This document shows, one piece after another, positions 12,346-24,965 of a stretch of DNA of 64,000 nucleotides; the stretch's first letter is position 1; the number at the start of each line of letters is the position of its first letter. Below the pieces are notes generated by a model. It searched no databases. It saw only the letters and a program-made list of their open reading frames with translations, and was not told the origin of the DNA. The position numbers and the translations under genes were made by a program. The stretch is from Callipepla californica brunnescens (Eukaryota > Chordata > Aves > Galliformes > Odontophoridae): the NCBI GenBank assembly GCA_023055505.1, contig JALIRH010000036.1:5146001-5210000 (forward strand), read 5' to 3'.

Positions 12346-14594
12346 GCGTCGCCTCGCAGCATCTGAACCGCGCTGGCATGGGGAGAGATCGAGGGGGGAG
12401 TGCACGCTGTGCCATAAGAGCACTCGGCGTGACGCTCTGTGGCTGTGCTGAGCGCTGCAAAGAGGGGTTCCCATCCACGAGGAAGAGCTTTTGCCTCCAG
12501 TGTCTTCTTCCCAAGGACGCACAGAGGCACTGCAGTGCTCTGCTGCGAGCGACCGCATCCTCTCCTGCATCCAGCACCCTTCACCTCGGGCACTGGTCTC
12601 GTGCTGCAGACCCTGGGGCGAGGTGCTGCGTGGGTGCCTCGTGATGTGGGGGCAGTGGATGAGCTCCGATGTGCTCCGCTCTGAGCGGCGCTGCAGAAAG
12701 CGAAACCCCGGGCTGCACGTCTCAGAGCCCGAGTTCTGCCCCGGGAGGATGTGGTGTGAGCAGCGCTGCGCAGAGGTGGCATGTGAGTTATGAAGCTGCC
12801 AGGAGGAAAGCTTTCGGGCTCCAGAGCCAGCTGCAGGGGATCTGCTCCGCTTGCACTGCCCTGAAACCTGAAGATAGGAGACATGGCCACGTGGCTGCCT
12901 CCGCTGGGCTGCCTGCTGCTGATGGGCACCGGTTGGAAACCCTCAGAGTTGGTACCCAGAGCCCCTTGCAGTGCATCCCCGTGCCCCTCCAGGACCCGCT
13001 GTGGCTGTGCTGTGAATTCTGCAGCCCTTGCTTCGTGGCCCACGCACTGAATTACTTCTCACACATTGAAACCTGCGGCGGATACTGGGTCGTGTCGAGT
13101 GTACCTAAAAGAACATCCCCCGTGGCATAAACGCCTTTAAAGATGGAGCTGTGCTCTCAGACCTCATGAGCTGGCTGCGTTTATCACCACTCCTTTATTC
13201 TGGTTCGTTTACACAGCAACGTGTGGTGTCCGGATGGATGAATTCACTTGTAGAGAAAGCGTCAGTGCTTTGTATTGTTGTGGTGAGAACGTAACACTGA
13301 TGTTTGTAGCTCATCAGCAATGGGAGCTCACCCCAATGTAAGGAAGGGGAGCTGGCTTTGGGACGGGCTGGCAGAGTGTCTGAGTGCAGAGGCATTCACA
13401 CATGCACAGAGCCACGGGTTGTGTGTATGGACGCAGGTATATATCGATTTTTTGGGGCCTTTTTCTGCAAATCAATCTCTGCAGCCCCAGATGGATTTCT
13501 GAACTCTGCCCACCTCAGACCCAATCCAGTCCTCCCCCATCACACCCAGGGCATTTCCCACTGCTCAGGGACGCGGCATCCGAAGGGTTAACTGCCAGCC
13601 CGAGCACAGACAGGAGATGGGAGCAAACAGTCCCGGCAGAAATTGGACCCATCACTTCCCCCTAATGAAAACCAGATTCACTCCTGCAACAATCATTCCA
13701 CTGTTCCTCGATGCCGCTCCCGCTTTGAGGGAAGCATTATTGTTGTTTCTGTTAAAACAACAACAACAGAAAGCAGCGCACACGTCGTCTCTGGAGCTGA
13801 TCCTGTTTGATCGTCTGCTGTTCCTTCTGGATAAGGAAAAAATAAAGCAGAAAAGTTGGCTGGGTCCGAGCTCAAAGCAAAGAGAAGGGGAGGGGGCTGC
13901 AGAGCTGTGGGTCCGGGTCTTGGTCTGAGTGAGCTCAGCTGAAACAACTGGGATCATACTGCTTGGGGTGTGAAATGCACATCTCACAGCCCTCAAAAAC
14001 ACATCTCAGTGCTGTCTGCAGGAGTGCATGCTGCCATGCATGCCCCAATCCTCTGCTCCTGTGCCCCGAGGTGGAACCTTCCCTGGGAGCATCACACACA
14101 GCCCCATAGTTGGGTCTGGGGTGCAGGGCTGGGGTTTCAGTGTGGGTCTCACTGACCCCTGCGCTGACCAGAACTCTTGTTTCTGATCTCATTGGGTGGA
14201 CAGAAAGGGCACAGCTGTGACGGGGTGGGTTCTTACACTTAGAAACAAGACAAGCTCCACTGCAGCCTCGTCACTAGTTTTAGCAGAGCCCTGCAGATGG
14301 TTTTCTCACCCACTTCTGCTTGAATTGCCAGTAGCTTTGCACATCCTTGCGAGGATCTCTCCTCTTGTGTGCCTGGGATGACACGTGAAGGCCTTTGTGA
14401 GAGCAGCACAAACTCAAGTGTCCGCAACCTGAGCAAAGCAGGCGGCACCGAGGCCTTTCTTTAACTGTTGGTTTAGATTTCATGCTCTGCAGCTGACTTG
14501 GTTGGGGACAGAAGGGGACTCTGGTGTGACTGCAAAGGGAGCAGAGCTCAGACTTTTATCTCCCGGCACGTTTCCTCTCAGCAGACATATCAAC

Positions 14595-14795
14595 CACGAG
14601 GTCTTTATAAACGTATCCTTCTCCTCGCTATCTCTCAACAGTCGGAGCGTTCTTCTGCGAGGGTTAGCATTTCAGACTTACACAAATATTCCAGTGCTTT
14701 TTAAACGCGTTCCAAATAGACATTTATTTTGGCTAGGGCGATATTTTCCTCCCATTGCTGTTCTGAGATTCAACGTTTCCAGAAATAACTCCTGA
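14595..14795. promoter_or_regulatory. Candidate conserved non-coding element
   Basis: Unique sequence with TTTATAAACG, ACAAATATTCCAG and ATAGACATTTATTTTGG. It is distinct from the GC-rich flanks. Confidence 0.25.
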
Positions 14796-17224
14796 AAGGT
14801 GCTCGGGGGTCTCGGGGGTAGGTGTTGTCAGACACAGCAGAGGGGTATTTGGAAAGGGGCAGTGTGTACCAACGGAGATTCTGGAAGGTGAGGAGCACAT
14901 CCATGACACCAAAGGGGTTTTTCAAGAGCTGTCTGTGGAGCTGTGGGGGAACAGCTCCTCATCCTGACCCCCACGACCTCACTATTGCCATCAGTCACTG
15001 CTTGGAGCATCTGGTGAGCGCTGGTGCTTCGTGGGCACGTCCTGCATGGGGATGGTACCGTGCACAGGGTGAATAGAGCAACCTCTACAAAGCATTCTCT
15101 TGGGGTAAGATTGAAGGCTCTGTGTGATAGGTACATCTTTAGATGGCTTCACCTGGTGCAGGGATGGAGAATCTTTGACTTTGGTTCTGTGCTTCTGTCA
15201 GATGGCCGTGCCCGGAGCCAGGCAGCGTTGGGCTGCAGGAAAACACAATTCCAGCCCGTGCCCATTTGAGTTCTTATTGCCTGTGGGTTGCAAACATGCC
15301 CTGAATGCTGCGGTGCTGTTACTTCTGTGCACAGCTTGGCAGCTTTCACGTTTAGAGCAGCGCAGTGCCACTTCTGGAGGGCGGGAAGAAAATGAGTAAT
15401 GGCACATTTCTCTACGTGGAGTTTGCATGGCTTTTTTTTTTTTGGCTGGGCATTACATAAGTGTGCAGATGTGCGTGGCTACACACAGGAGTACAACATA
15501 AAGGACATCTATTATGAAGGGCTCCCACTGTTAGGGCCTCATGTTTAAAGAGGGCTGCATCACTTCCCATTCATTTCTGCAACACTCCGAAATCTGCTGA
15601 CCCAAGCCAAAACCTCTCCACTCTCTTCTGCTCTTGGGGAGGAGTTAGGGATTTGTGAATGTGTGAAAGCATTAGCTGCCAGTTATAACTGGAACCGAGC
15701 CTAGAGGAACCCAAATCCTTCAGCAGAAGGTTTGTAATACATTATCTCTGGAAGTGGCCCAGCTTTCAAAACCAGGAAGTATTAATAGGAATAAATGTGA
15801 GCACCATTAGCACTTCCAGAGCCATAATTTATGATCCATTTTGGTTGCAGAATATTGTTTAGCTTCATCATCTCCTTGGTTTAAATGGGAGACGCCACTC
15901 GTGGAGCAGTGCATTACCTCCATGGGCTGGAAGCGAGGGACACATCCCAGCAGTGCTCTCAGTGACTCAGGACTGCAGGAGGGGGACGTGGGTCTGCTTT
16001 CTGCTGGAGGACATTTCTGTGCTCGCTGTAAAATCCTCCTCTCCCCCTTTGATCCGTTCACCTCCCTCCTTTCTCGCAATTACCGTCTGCGGCGAGGATG
16101 CCCCTGACCTCTCGCCAGCAGTCTGGCAGGCACATGGGACAGGAAGCTCGGCTTTTATTTCAGGCTCTCTGTGCTATTCATCTTGGATGCATTACAACAG
16201 TAGCAGCTCCGACGGTCCCGGGGCCCTTCCTGCGATAGCAGGGCTGCGCTGTGTGGGATGCGCGTCGGTGGTGGGAGCTCGGACATGATGTCCCTCGTGT
16301 TCTGTATGTTGCTCTACTGGGAGGAATGTCTTTTATGGAGAGTCCAACAGCAGTTACCCCAGAGCACGATCTGCTCTGGAGAAGAACCTCCGGGGACATG
16401 AGTCCTTTGCTCCAAAAAATGAAGGGCTCATTTTGGTTCCTCCGCTGCTCAGCTGCATTCTTTTGCTATCAAAGTTTTGAATCTGCAGCAGCAGCGGGAT
16501 GGGCCAAACCCATCCGAGTGCCAAAGATGAGGAGGGAGCTCAGGGTTTGCGTTTGGGTTTTGGGAAGATGCTTTGTCCTCAAGGAGCTCCTGCTGTCCCA
16601 AAGTGCCACGCTCTGCGGTCCTGCACAGAGGAGGTGGTTGGGAGAGCTGGCACTGGAGCTTGTGCCTGTGTGAGAAAGAGCAGCAACTCTTACACTGCTT
16701 CTTGTTGCAGCTGACAGGAGGTGAGGAAGGGCAGTGCGTGAGCCTGCTCTGTTGTTCCATCCCTTGGCACGCTGCTCCTCGAGCTGTAACAGGAGGGCAG
16801 TGTGTGGGGCAGGGCTGGGGGATGAGCCCGAGGACGAACCTGTGCTGAGCCGAGCTGCGGATTTCAATGACATCTCAGGGGACGGTATCAGACTCCTGAA
16901 TTCCATTCATCCATCAGATGGGAGAACAAGAGCTGGCTTTCAGTCGGGCAGGGGCTGGAGTTTTCTCTTGGAGTAAATGAGCTCAGACCACACAGATAAA
17001 GAACTTCTTCTGTTCCGCTGTGAAACGTTTCAGAGCAGAATGGTCTGTCACAGAGCTCTGGCTGCAGCTGAGCCCGGAGCTGCAGTGCTCCTCCATAGTG
17101 TTGTTCCCCAGGAAGGTCCACGTTGGGACCTTGGTCCGCCTTGTGCTCTTCCAGCTTGTGTCTTGCACTCAGGAGGAGAGAAATAGGCAGGGATGGCAGA
17201 AGGGGGAGCAGAAATTCATTTTAA

Positions 17225-17560
17225 TGGAAATAAAGATCAGCGTTTCAAATAGGAAATGTCAGCCTGGTTAACCTTGCATCCTGAGCCTGGAAAGATACAT
17301 TTTCATCTCCGCAGCGCCGTCGTTAGCGGTTCCTGGCACGTTGCACGAACTAATTTGAGATGGAATTATCAAATTTGCTCGTTGCTGCTTGCACTAATTT
17401 GAAACCGTACAATAAAGAGCGGTTTGAGAGGCAGATGAAAGGCTGCCACCCACCGAGGCCCCGGGACCTGTCCCCGGTGTATCGCAGCGAGCTTCGCCGG
17501 GATTTGGGGTAATTGCGGTCATGAGCTGGAGCTGATTGAAGGAAATTATACCCCGGTTCG
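17225..17560. promoter_or_regulatory. Candidate conserved non-coding element
   Basis: Unique sequence with ACTAATTTGAGATGG, AATTATCAAATTTG, CACTAATTTGAAACCG and TACAATAAAGAGC. The ACTAATTTGA word occurs twice, near 17349 and 17394. Its pattern suggests a homeodomain/SOX-type regulatory block. Confidence 0.33.
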
Positions 17561-17602
17561 TTACTACAAGTTTTGTTGGGTTCTTTGTTTTTCTGTTGTG
17601 TT

Positions 17603-17622
17603 CCCCCCCCACACACACACAC
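17603..17622 (+). repeat. C run followed by (CA)n
   Basis: Eight C are followed by about six CA dinucleotides. It is a short microsatellite. Confidence 0.85.
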
Positions 17623-18029
17623 TTTTTCTTCCTTTTGTTGTGTGCGTGGCATTCCTTCAGCTCCACCGTGAAGCAGTGCTGAGGAGGAAGCATCACACTT
17701 TAGTGGCTCGCTGAGCATTTTGGAAGCCCGGGGCGTATCCAAATGTTAATGCCTGGGGTGTTCTTCCCCGTTTCGCCCCAAAACCTGCTGATGGACTGAG
17801 AAAGGATGTGGAAGCGTGGCACGTCCTCAGTGGGGATCTCGTGGCTCCTCATGGGAAGAGGTTCCGGCTGCGTTTGGTGGCTGTAAGGATTACAGCCGTG
17901 GGCTGAAGGCGGCTTTGGAGACGCCGGCATCTCCTCATTATGGGAGGGATGCTCGTTTCTGCAGGGCTTGCTTGAATTACCACCCTCAAAGAACTTGAAT
18001 CTTAACAAGTTGCCCGGGCTGACGCAGCA

Positions 18030-18180
18030 GGGGTCCTGAGAGAGGCATTTTCTTTCTGACCTTCCTGAGATAAATAATTAAGATGGAGCCTAGATAAAGA
18101 TCACTGTCAGAGGTGAGGGGTCAACCTGGCTGCCTGACCTGAGAGGTAACATTGCCCGCGCCGCGAAGGCAGCTGTGTGT
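18030..18180. promoter_or_regulatory. Candidate enhancer with GATA words and nuclear-receptor half-sites
   Basis: GAGATAAATAATTAAG and TAGATAAAGATCA give two GATA-type words (about 18066 and 18091). AGGTGAGGGGTCA at 18111-18123 is a near-consensus DR1 (two AGGTCA-like half-sites, one-base spacer). A third half-site TGACCT is at 18135-18140. DR1 elements bind PPAR-RXR and HNF4-type receptors. Motif matches only. Confidence 0.35.
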
Positions 18181-18650
18181 CAGCGGGAAACAAAAAGGGT
18201 TTTGCTCCGTTGAATGGGTGGAGTGCTGAGAAAGGAGAGGTGGGGGAGTAAAGGTCTTCCGTGTACAGTGGATATCACTCAAATCGTGTTTTTAAAAAAT
18301 AAAATAAAATAAAAAAAAGAACCTCCTTCTCTGGCCGAGGTTAAAGGAGCAGATCAGGGGACGGTAACAAGGCCTGAAAATTGAAGAGTGCAAAGGTTAA
18401 ATCGCTCTTCTCATTTGGAGCCTGTGGGCAGACCTGCCTTCAGAGCAGGATTTCGGCTCTTTGGATTTGGTTCTGTGAAATAAGTCATTGCCAAACGCGT
18501 GGTGCCCGCGCTCTGCTCCCCTTTGCTGGTCCTGGACCTGCAACGTGCAGCATCCTGGTGGGCTGGGTGGATGGATCTACCCCCAGCGGGGCAAAGATCC
18601 ATGGGGAGGCAAAAGCCAGGAGCCATGAGCAGCTGCCATCTCCTGGTTGC

Positions 18651-18720
18651 ATGTGGGGCTGAGTGGGGCTGTATGGGGCCATATGGGGCCGTGTGGGGCC
18701 ATATGGGGCCGTGCAGGGCT
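18651..18720 (+). repeat. 10-bp tandem repeat, seven units
   Basis: The unit is NNRTGGGGCY, in exact 10-base steps from 18651 to 18720 with one diverged last unit; an eighth, degenerate unit follows. Alternate units are ATATGGGGCC and GTRTGGGGCC, so there may be a 20-bp higher-order step. Confidence 0.85.
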
Positions 18721-18869
18721 GTGCAGAACTGCGCAGCCTCTGGGGCCGGGCTGCTTCCAGAGCACAGCGACAGAGAGGAAACAGGGCCAGGAATAAATGG
18801 CCTGTTGATTTACTCAAGTTACATCATTTTCTTCCCCTCAAGAGCCTATAAATCTCACGCTCCTTGTAA

Positions 18870-19085
18870 AAACAGAATTTAAAAACAATTGAGAGCTTCT
18901 GAGACGACCCCATAGCTTCCAGCCGCTGCGGCCTCGGAATATAGAGCTGCCTTTCACAGGCTGGGCCACTTGTTTCATATTAGATACTAGGGGAGCCCTG
19001 CTTCCAGCTAAGCAGCAGAAGCTGTTAAGATATTTTATAGTCGTCCTAGTGGTTTAGATAACACTCTCCCCATACGTATCACGGG
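18870..19085. promoter_or_regulatory. Candidate conserved non-coding element
   Basis: Unique block with AAAAACAATTGAGAGC (SOX-like), TTTCATATTAGATAC, AAGATATTTTATAGTC and TTTAGATAACACTC (GATA-like). No repeat or coding frame. Confidence 0.33.
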
Positions 19086-21208
19086 GCTTTAGCTGAGCAG
19101 CAGGCTTCCTGGCTCAGCCCCGGCTGCAGATCAGCAGCAGTTCACCACTTCCCACCTATGGGAGAGCTGGCCTTTGATCTGCCTCGTGCCCGAGGCCAAG
19201 TCGCAGTGATAGTTTCTGTCATTATCACACGGGGACACGGAGCTTACGGAGATGGGAACACAGACCCTGAAGCCATGTCCTCACTCAGTGATGCAGGGCT
19301 GTATAAACCCCACTTCAGGGCTCCCAAAGAACCCCACAGGCACACGAGGGGCTTTGCTCCATCTACTTACAGCTTTTTGCCACCGTGCCTGCCAATGGGT
19401 GATGTCAAAGAGGCACTTCCCAGCCTGATGCGAGCTTCCCAATGGCCAATGCCCAAGCCCAGCAGCAAAGCCCCATCGTTCCGCTCTCCTTTATTGCATC
19501 TGATAAGCTCTGAAGTGCCTTCTCTACGTACATATACATACACAAATCTGCAGTGATCAATGCTTTCTCAGGCAGTTGCTGTGAGCAAAGGTTGCTGTTC
19601 CCGTGCGGTGGGAGGAAGGGGCTGGCCGTGCTGCTGCTTGCTGGAGCTGGAGATGGAAGAGTTTGCAGATGACTTACCGAGGGATGCTTTGATAATGACG
19701 TTGTGGTTTAAGCGCGGGGAAAAGCAGAACTAAACAGTGAAAGCAGCAGTTCCTTACAGAGTCATTTTAATTTTTTTTTTTTTTCCCGGAGAAGAGAAAT
19801 AAACATACAAGTTGACATAATCCAAGATGCGGTGTTTGCTCGGTCCTGGCCCGCCGCCATCCCGGAGCTAGCACGGGGGCGAGGAGGAAGGAATCCCCGC
19901 GGGCACAGTCCACATAAACCAACTGGATTTACTTATCATTTGTGAAAACAAAAAGGAGGAATCTGATTAATCACTCTGTGGATTGAGGTCTCCATTGTGA
20001 TGGTTTGAGTGCGTGCTGCGTCCCCACGCCTCTCCGACTGCGATTTGCACTTTCTTTCTGGAAGTTTCCAGCAGATTGGGTGGCTGGTGGGATGCTGGTG
20101 AGCTTTCCCCTCCTGCCATGGTGGGGCAGTGTGTGGGGCAGTGCTGCCTGGGCTGGAGACGGTGGGGCTGTGCTGAGCGTATTGGGCTGAGCACAAAACA
20201 TTCCCATTGTGAACAGAGGGTTACAGAGCAAACCTCGGGGGGAATCCGAGCGTCTGGAGCCTGTGCAAACCCTCCCAACCCGAAGGAAAGCTGTCTGCTG
20301 TAGGTAAGGCGAGGGCTCGTGGCTCCTGAGCTCCCTGTCATAAGCCATGTCGGGGATCCTGCCAAGAGCTTTTGGGAGCAGAAAGGGCTTTTCGGTGCAG
20401 AAGTGCCTTTGGAGAGCAGAGCCTCTCTCTGCCTGCCAACCATTCTGAGCATAACTGTGCCATACCCAACCAGCGCCGATTTTGCACTGGGATTGGTGGG
20501 AGGGTGATGTGGTCATCCCTCCTTCCTCTTGTATGAGTACTCCGTGGGGCAGGACATCGCTGTGCTTCTCTTACGTTGATGGGATTTGCTTTCTCTTCGT
20601 CCTGTATAAAGTGAGGGGCATTCCCCACACCTTTGCTGCGCTGTGAAAGCAGCTTTACTTGTCTTTACTGGAGAGAGGTCTCTGTTTGTTTGTTTCCCAT
20701 TGCATACTCTGGTTAACGTCCTTGTTTGTGCAGCGTGCTGTTTTATTTCCTCCCAGCTGAAACGCGTTGGGCTTGCAGGAGGCGGTGCTGAGCAGCGCAG
20801 GGCTGGGAGCACAGCATGCTGGCACCAACCTTTGCTCTGGCTCCATGTGGGACTGCAAGGAAGGATTGCGTCCTCCCTGCGCTGCCCACAGCCTGGGACT
20901 GAGTCTGAGGGCCCCATGTGGACCCCACACACCCGCGGATGCTCAGCCGGGGCCCGCCGCAGCACACAGGCTTCCTTTCAGCAGGGTATTAAGGGCGGCT
21001 AAAAGGGAGACCTCACAGATGCCAGGAGCTGTTGAGCACTGAGCTGTGGCCTCGCCGGTGCTCCCATCCCTCCGCTCGGCAGACAGGCAGCAGTTTTGAG
21101 GCCGTTTGACAGTTATCTCCTCGACAGTATTACCGGGCTTATACATCTCCTTTCAGCAGCTCCAGATAGAGCTGACAGCGGGGGGATTCTGTTTTGTCTC
21201 AGCGAAGG

Positions 21209-21242
21209 GAAAAAAAAAAAGAAGGAAAAAAAAAAAAAGAAG
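21209..21242 (+). repeat. A-rich low-complexity tract
   Basis: Poly-A is broken by GAAGG words. A second similar tract is at 21480-21507. Confidence 0.85.
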
Positions 21243-21832
21243 GTGGTCTTTTGGCAGTGGCCGGGGCCACACTCGAGCACCGAGGGGCACAATGTCCCCT
21301 CTGTCTCCGAGAGAAAATAGCTTCTGACAGGAATCAGCTTTCAGTCAGCTGCCAGGCATCTCTCATGATGGGAGGCCCGACCTGCAGGCTGCTATGTAGA
21401 TAACCTGTTATCGTAGAAGCTTGAATGCGAAGTTAAATTGCCTCGTGCTGCTGTTCCTGCAGGTTCCGGGGGGAGAGAATGAAAAAAAGAAAAGAAAAAA
21501 AAAAAGTAAAACCTACAGTGAGAAAAATTTGTCACGGTGGGGTGGGAGGGGAGAGAAGGACAGGCAGTGCATGGGCTCACTGCTGCAAACAAGGGTCTTC
21601 ACACTGGCACCAGGGATGCTGCAGCTGGGCAGTGCTGAGCACCAAAGGTCTGCCTTCCTGTGTAGGCAGTGTGCCTCAAACCAGGGCGTTTTGCTTCCTC
21701 CTGTCTGGGAGCAATGCCTTCTGCATCATTCCTTCCAGATGCTTGCTCAGGTTTGCTCAGGCTGCCTGATAAGCCAATAAAGAAGGATGGAAGCAAAGAT
21801 GAAAACCTCTGCTGTAGAACAGAACACATGGA

Positions 21833-21895
21833 AGCGTAGAACTGATGAGGCTGGAAAACACCTCTGAGACCATCCAGCGCAACCATCACCACCGT
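21833..21895 (-). mobile_element. Degenerate CR1 3'-end fragment
   Basis: GGAAAACACCTCTGAGACCA followed by TCCAGCGCAACCATCACCAC follows the reverse-complement CR1 3' end. It is in the same orientation as the next fragment, so it is either a duplication or two insertions. Confidence 0.5.
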
Positions 21896-21916
21896 GCTCA
21901 CTTTGAGAATTACAGA

Positions 21917-21990
21917 CCCATAGAATCATTTTGGTTGGAAAAGAGCTCTGAGATCATCGAGTCCACCCGCAGGGACCCCGCCTGGCTCAG
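21917..21990 (-). mobile_element. CR1 3'-end fragment
   Basis: CATAGAATCATTTTGGTTGG and then AAAAGAGCTCTGAGATCATC plus GAGTCCACCC match the terminal CR1 signature (reverse complement). It is truncated, as most copies are, and has no coding capacity. Confidence 0.78.
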
Positions 21991-22899
21991 CTGAATGTCT
22001 GTTCTCCTCTGTTTGCCCTCAGCCCGAGTGTTTGCTGCCCCTTGCAGCCCTGCCTCGATTGCTTTTTTTCCCACCTGCTTCAGGGTTTGGAGCAGTTACA
22101 AAAATAAAGAGGAGAAAACACACACAGCTCATCACGAGTTCAAAGGAGCACAGACACTTTGTTCGACGCGGGCTCTTGGTGCTATCTCGGACGTGACATA
22201 GTTTGCCCAGCAATTTGGTGGCCACTGTGCTCTGTCAGCTCTCACTGCACCGCGGGACGCGCGGAGCCCCGAGCACGGCGAGCAGAAATGCTTTCATGTC
22301 ACTTTTATCTGACGCTGGGCGCTGGGACAAGCTCACGCTGAGCCCTCCTCGCTGAGTCGTGGTGGGATCCTGCATCCATTCCTGCAGCGCTCCCATTAGT
22401 GGATGAAGCTGCCCTGCAGCTCCTGGGATGTCCAACATGGAAATGCCTTTTCCCCCACATGGTCTATTTCGGTTGCCTCCATCGTCCCATCCTTCCCCAC
22501 CAGAGCTCGTGCTCCAAGAGGACATGTGGAAATGGTACTACCAGAAGGAAAGGCACTGGAAGGCTTTTGGTGCAGGGATGGAAGGCACTGCACTCAGCAT
22601 TGGGCACTTGGCACTTAATTATCCGTTACAAATACAGTCACTCAAGTGCTGGAGATACTCTCTGTACTGTTCTTTCTAACAGACAAATCCTTCTCCAGCA
22701 ATTTTTTTCTTTTTTTGGGAGGGAACCATGAGAAACGACATAGATCTGCATACACTTTTGTCTATTTATGTCTTTATTTCCATTTTCTGCCCATCATTTC
22801 GTAGCTGCTGTGAACACAGAGTTCTGCTCTGCTCCCCACCCCCTCCTGCTCGGCCCAAAAGGAGTCCCAGTGCTCCTGGGCGACAGCACGGCCTCCCTT

Positions 22900-23120
22900 C
22901 AGAATCCATAGTGGGATTTCAGATATTTCCTAGGCTGGGTAAATGTAATTAGAATTTGCCTGCATCAAGCGGCAGTTCCCAAGAAAATCATCAATTAATT
23001 GATTCCAATTACCCGTAATTGTTTCTCATGCGTTTCAATTAGTCCGCCGCGCTGTTACCAGCAGCCGCTCAATGACACGACGTGCCTTTAGCAACTGCCA
23101 CGAAAAGAAGTTGGGTAAAA
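22900..23120. promoter_or_regulatory. Candidate conserved non-coding element with 14-bp homeodomain palindrome
   Basis: The perfect palindrome ATCAATTAATTGAT is at 22990-23003. It is surrounded by further TAATT/CAATTA words (GTAATTAGAATT, CCAATTACCCGTAATTG, TTTCAATTAG). This density of homeodomain cores in unique sequence is typical of developmental enhancers. Confidence 0.4.
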
Positions 23121-24694
23121 AGAGTTTGGGAAAGGTGGTTTCTCTGTCACATTGCCACTCAGGAGCAAATTGCTTCAAAATGACTCAACAACAAAACCAA
23201 ACGTGGCTTCAGAGGAGCCCAGCGGTGCTGCAGAGCTCTGGAATTTAACCTTTAAGTCTGGACGCACTCATCTAAGAGGAAACTCCAGTGGAAAGTCATG
23301 CACACTGCTGAATGTGTCACATTAGGTTATTTCACTGCCCATTTGCAGAAGGTGCTTCTTAGAAAAGGGAAATGCAGTGTTATGTGACCCCTAAGCATCG
23401 GCCCCAGCTGGAGCAGCCCTGCTGTTAGGCCCTGATCTCACACCTCACCTCTTGTTACGTAGCTCAGCCATTGGACTCAGGATCCTCCAAATGGTGCCCA
23501 GGAGCAATAAGCTCAACACACATGCATGGCACACACCTCCTGGCTTTGCCCTGTCCTCCATCCGTACTGAAAGGTGAAGGGCTGAAAGTGTGCACGTTTA
23601 TCCAGTCGGTGTAAGCAGTGAAATATCTAACGGCACTATCGGACTCACGGTGCCAGATATCGATTGGAGGGGTGTGCTTTTGTGGTGGATATTTGCAGGC
23701 TGACTCTGAACTCCAGCTTCTGTTTCCCACTGCTCTTGGAGGGTCTGATGGCAGAGGGGCAGAGCGGGTGACAAAGGGGCAGAGCTGTGCATCGGGTGTT
23801 TTTGGTTCCCACCGGTGGTGAGGAGAAACCCTGGGTGTTATCTGCAGGTGAGAGCTCCTGAACCGGGGTCACAGCAGCCCTCACTTTGGGGACTCCAGTT
23901 CCCTTTGGTGGAGCCCACATTCCCATTCAGCACACACAGGGGCCTGAGCTCCCCGCTCTGGGTCTCCTCCATCACCGAGCAGCAGCACGCTTCTTCTTCC
24001 ATTCCTCGTTCTGTATTTCAATCAGGTTTATTGATCCTTTAAGAAAAAAAGAAAGGAACTACAGGTTGGTTGTTTATAATAAGGTCTACGAAGAGAATGA
24101 GGAATAGGCTTCTGATGTAAATAACAAAGGTCGGGCCCTCTGCTTCTACTGCATCAGCCAAGAGCTTGCTTTGCTTAAGGCCTGCTGCTGTAGATGGAGT
24201 TGGCTGGCGCTGGCCAATCCTCTTACAAGTAATTACAGAACTTCACATAGCAGTCATCAGTGGAAAGCGAGCCAGAGAGCTGCGACAGAGAGACCTGGCT
24301 GCCAGCATTCGGAAGGGAACGTCTCCATCCTGGATCTGGTCAGCACTGAAGGAAAACGCACACATTATGCTTCAGGAATCCCCTCGTAACCGTGTCCTGC
24401 CTTTGCTCTAGCAGCTTACCCATGCTGCAGAAGGCTCCTACAGGTGCTTATTAACTGCCATTATTTTTTCCCATTAGGAAGAGACTCCTGCAGAATCTTA
24501 ATACACATCTGCAGAGTGCTTGCTGCGTGGAGACAGCTTTGTAATGGTTTGTGTGTGTGATAGCCACTGCGTCAGGTGGGTGGGTAGGGTGAAAGACAGC
24601 GCTGGAGATGGAATATTTTGAATACCATCTGTAGAAGAGCATCTCTGAGGCTGCCCAGGGCTGTTTGAAAAAGCCCATTATTCAGTCAAGTGAT

Positions 24695-24965
24695 AAGAGT
24701 GCCTGTAATTTAATTAATATCGGTGATGTTTTGATGTGTACGGAGCCCATTCTCCACTGAGTAAAGATGTAGCACTGCACAAAGCGCGGGGTCCTGAGGT
24801 CAGGGACTGTCACTATGGAGCTGATATCAGTTACAGAACAGACAGGAACAGATTTCGTTTATCTGACACTGAGCATTGTGTTGGAAAAGTTGGCAGTGCT
24901 AATAATTAGAGATGAGAGCGAAACCCCGCTTAGCGTGTAATCAATCTTTAAGGAAATAAAGAAGA
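24695..24965. promoter_or_regulatory. Candidate conserved non-coding element
   Basis: Unique AT-rich sequence with TGTAATTTAATTAATATC, CTAATAATTAGAGATGAG and GTGTAATCAATCTTTAAGG. Ends at a poly-A tract (24967-24982). Confidence 0.33.

Noticed and set aside
12318..13043. Minus-strand open frame of 241 codons
   Set aside because: GC-rich sequence without stops by chance; low-complexity Ala/Arg/Ser composition, no domain, several overlapping frames equally open.
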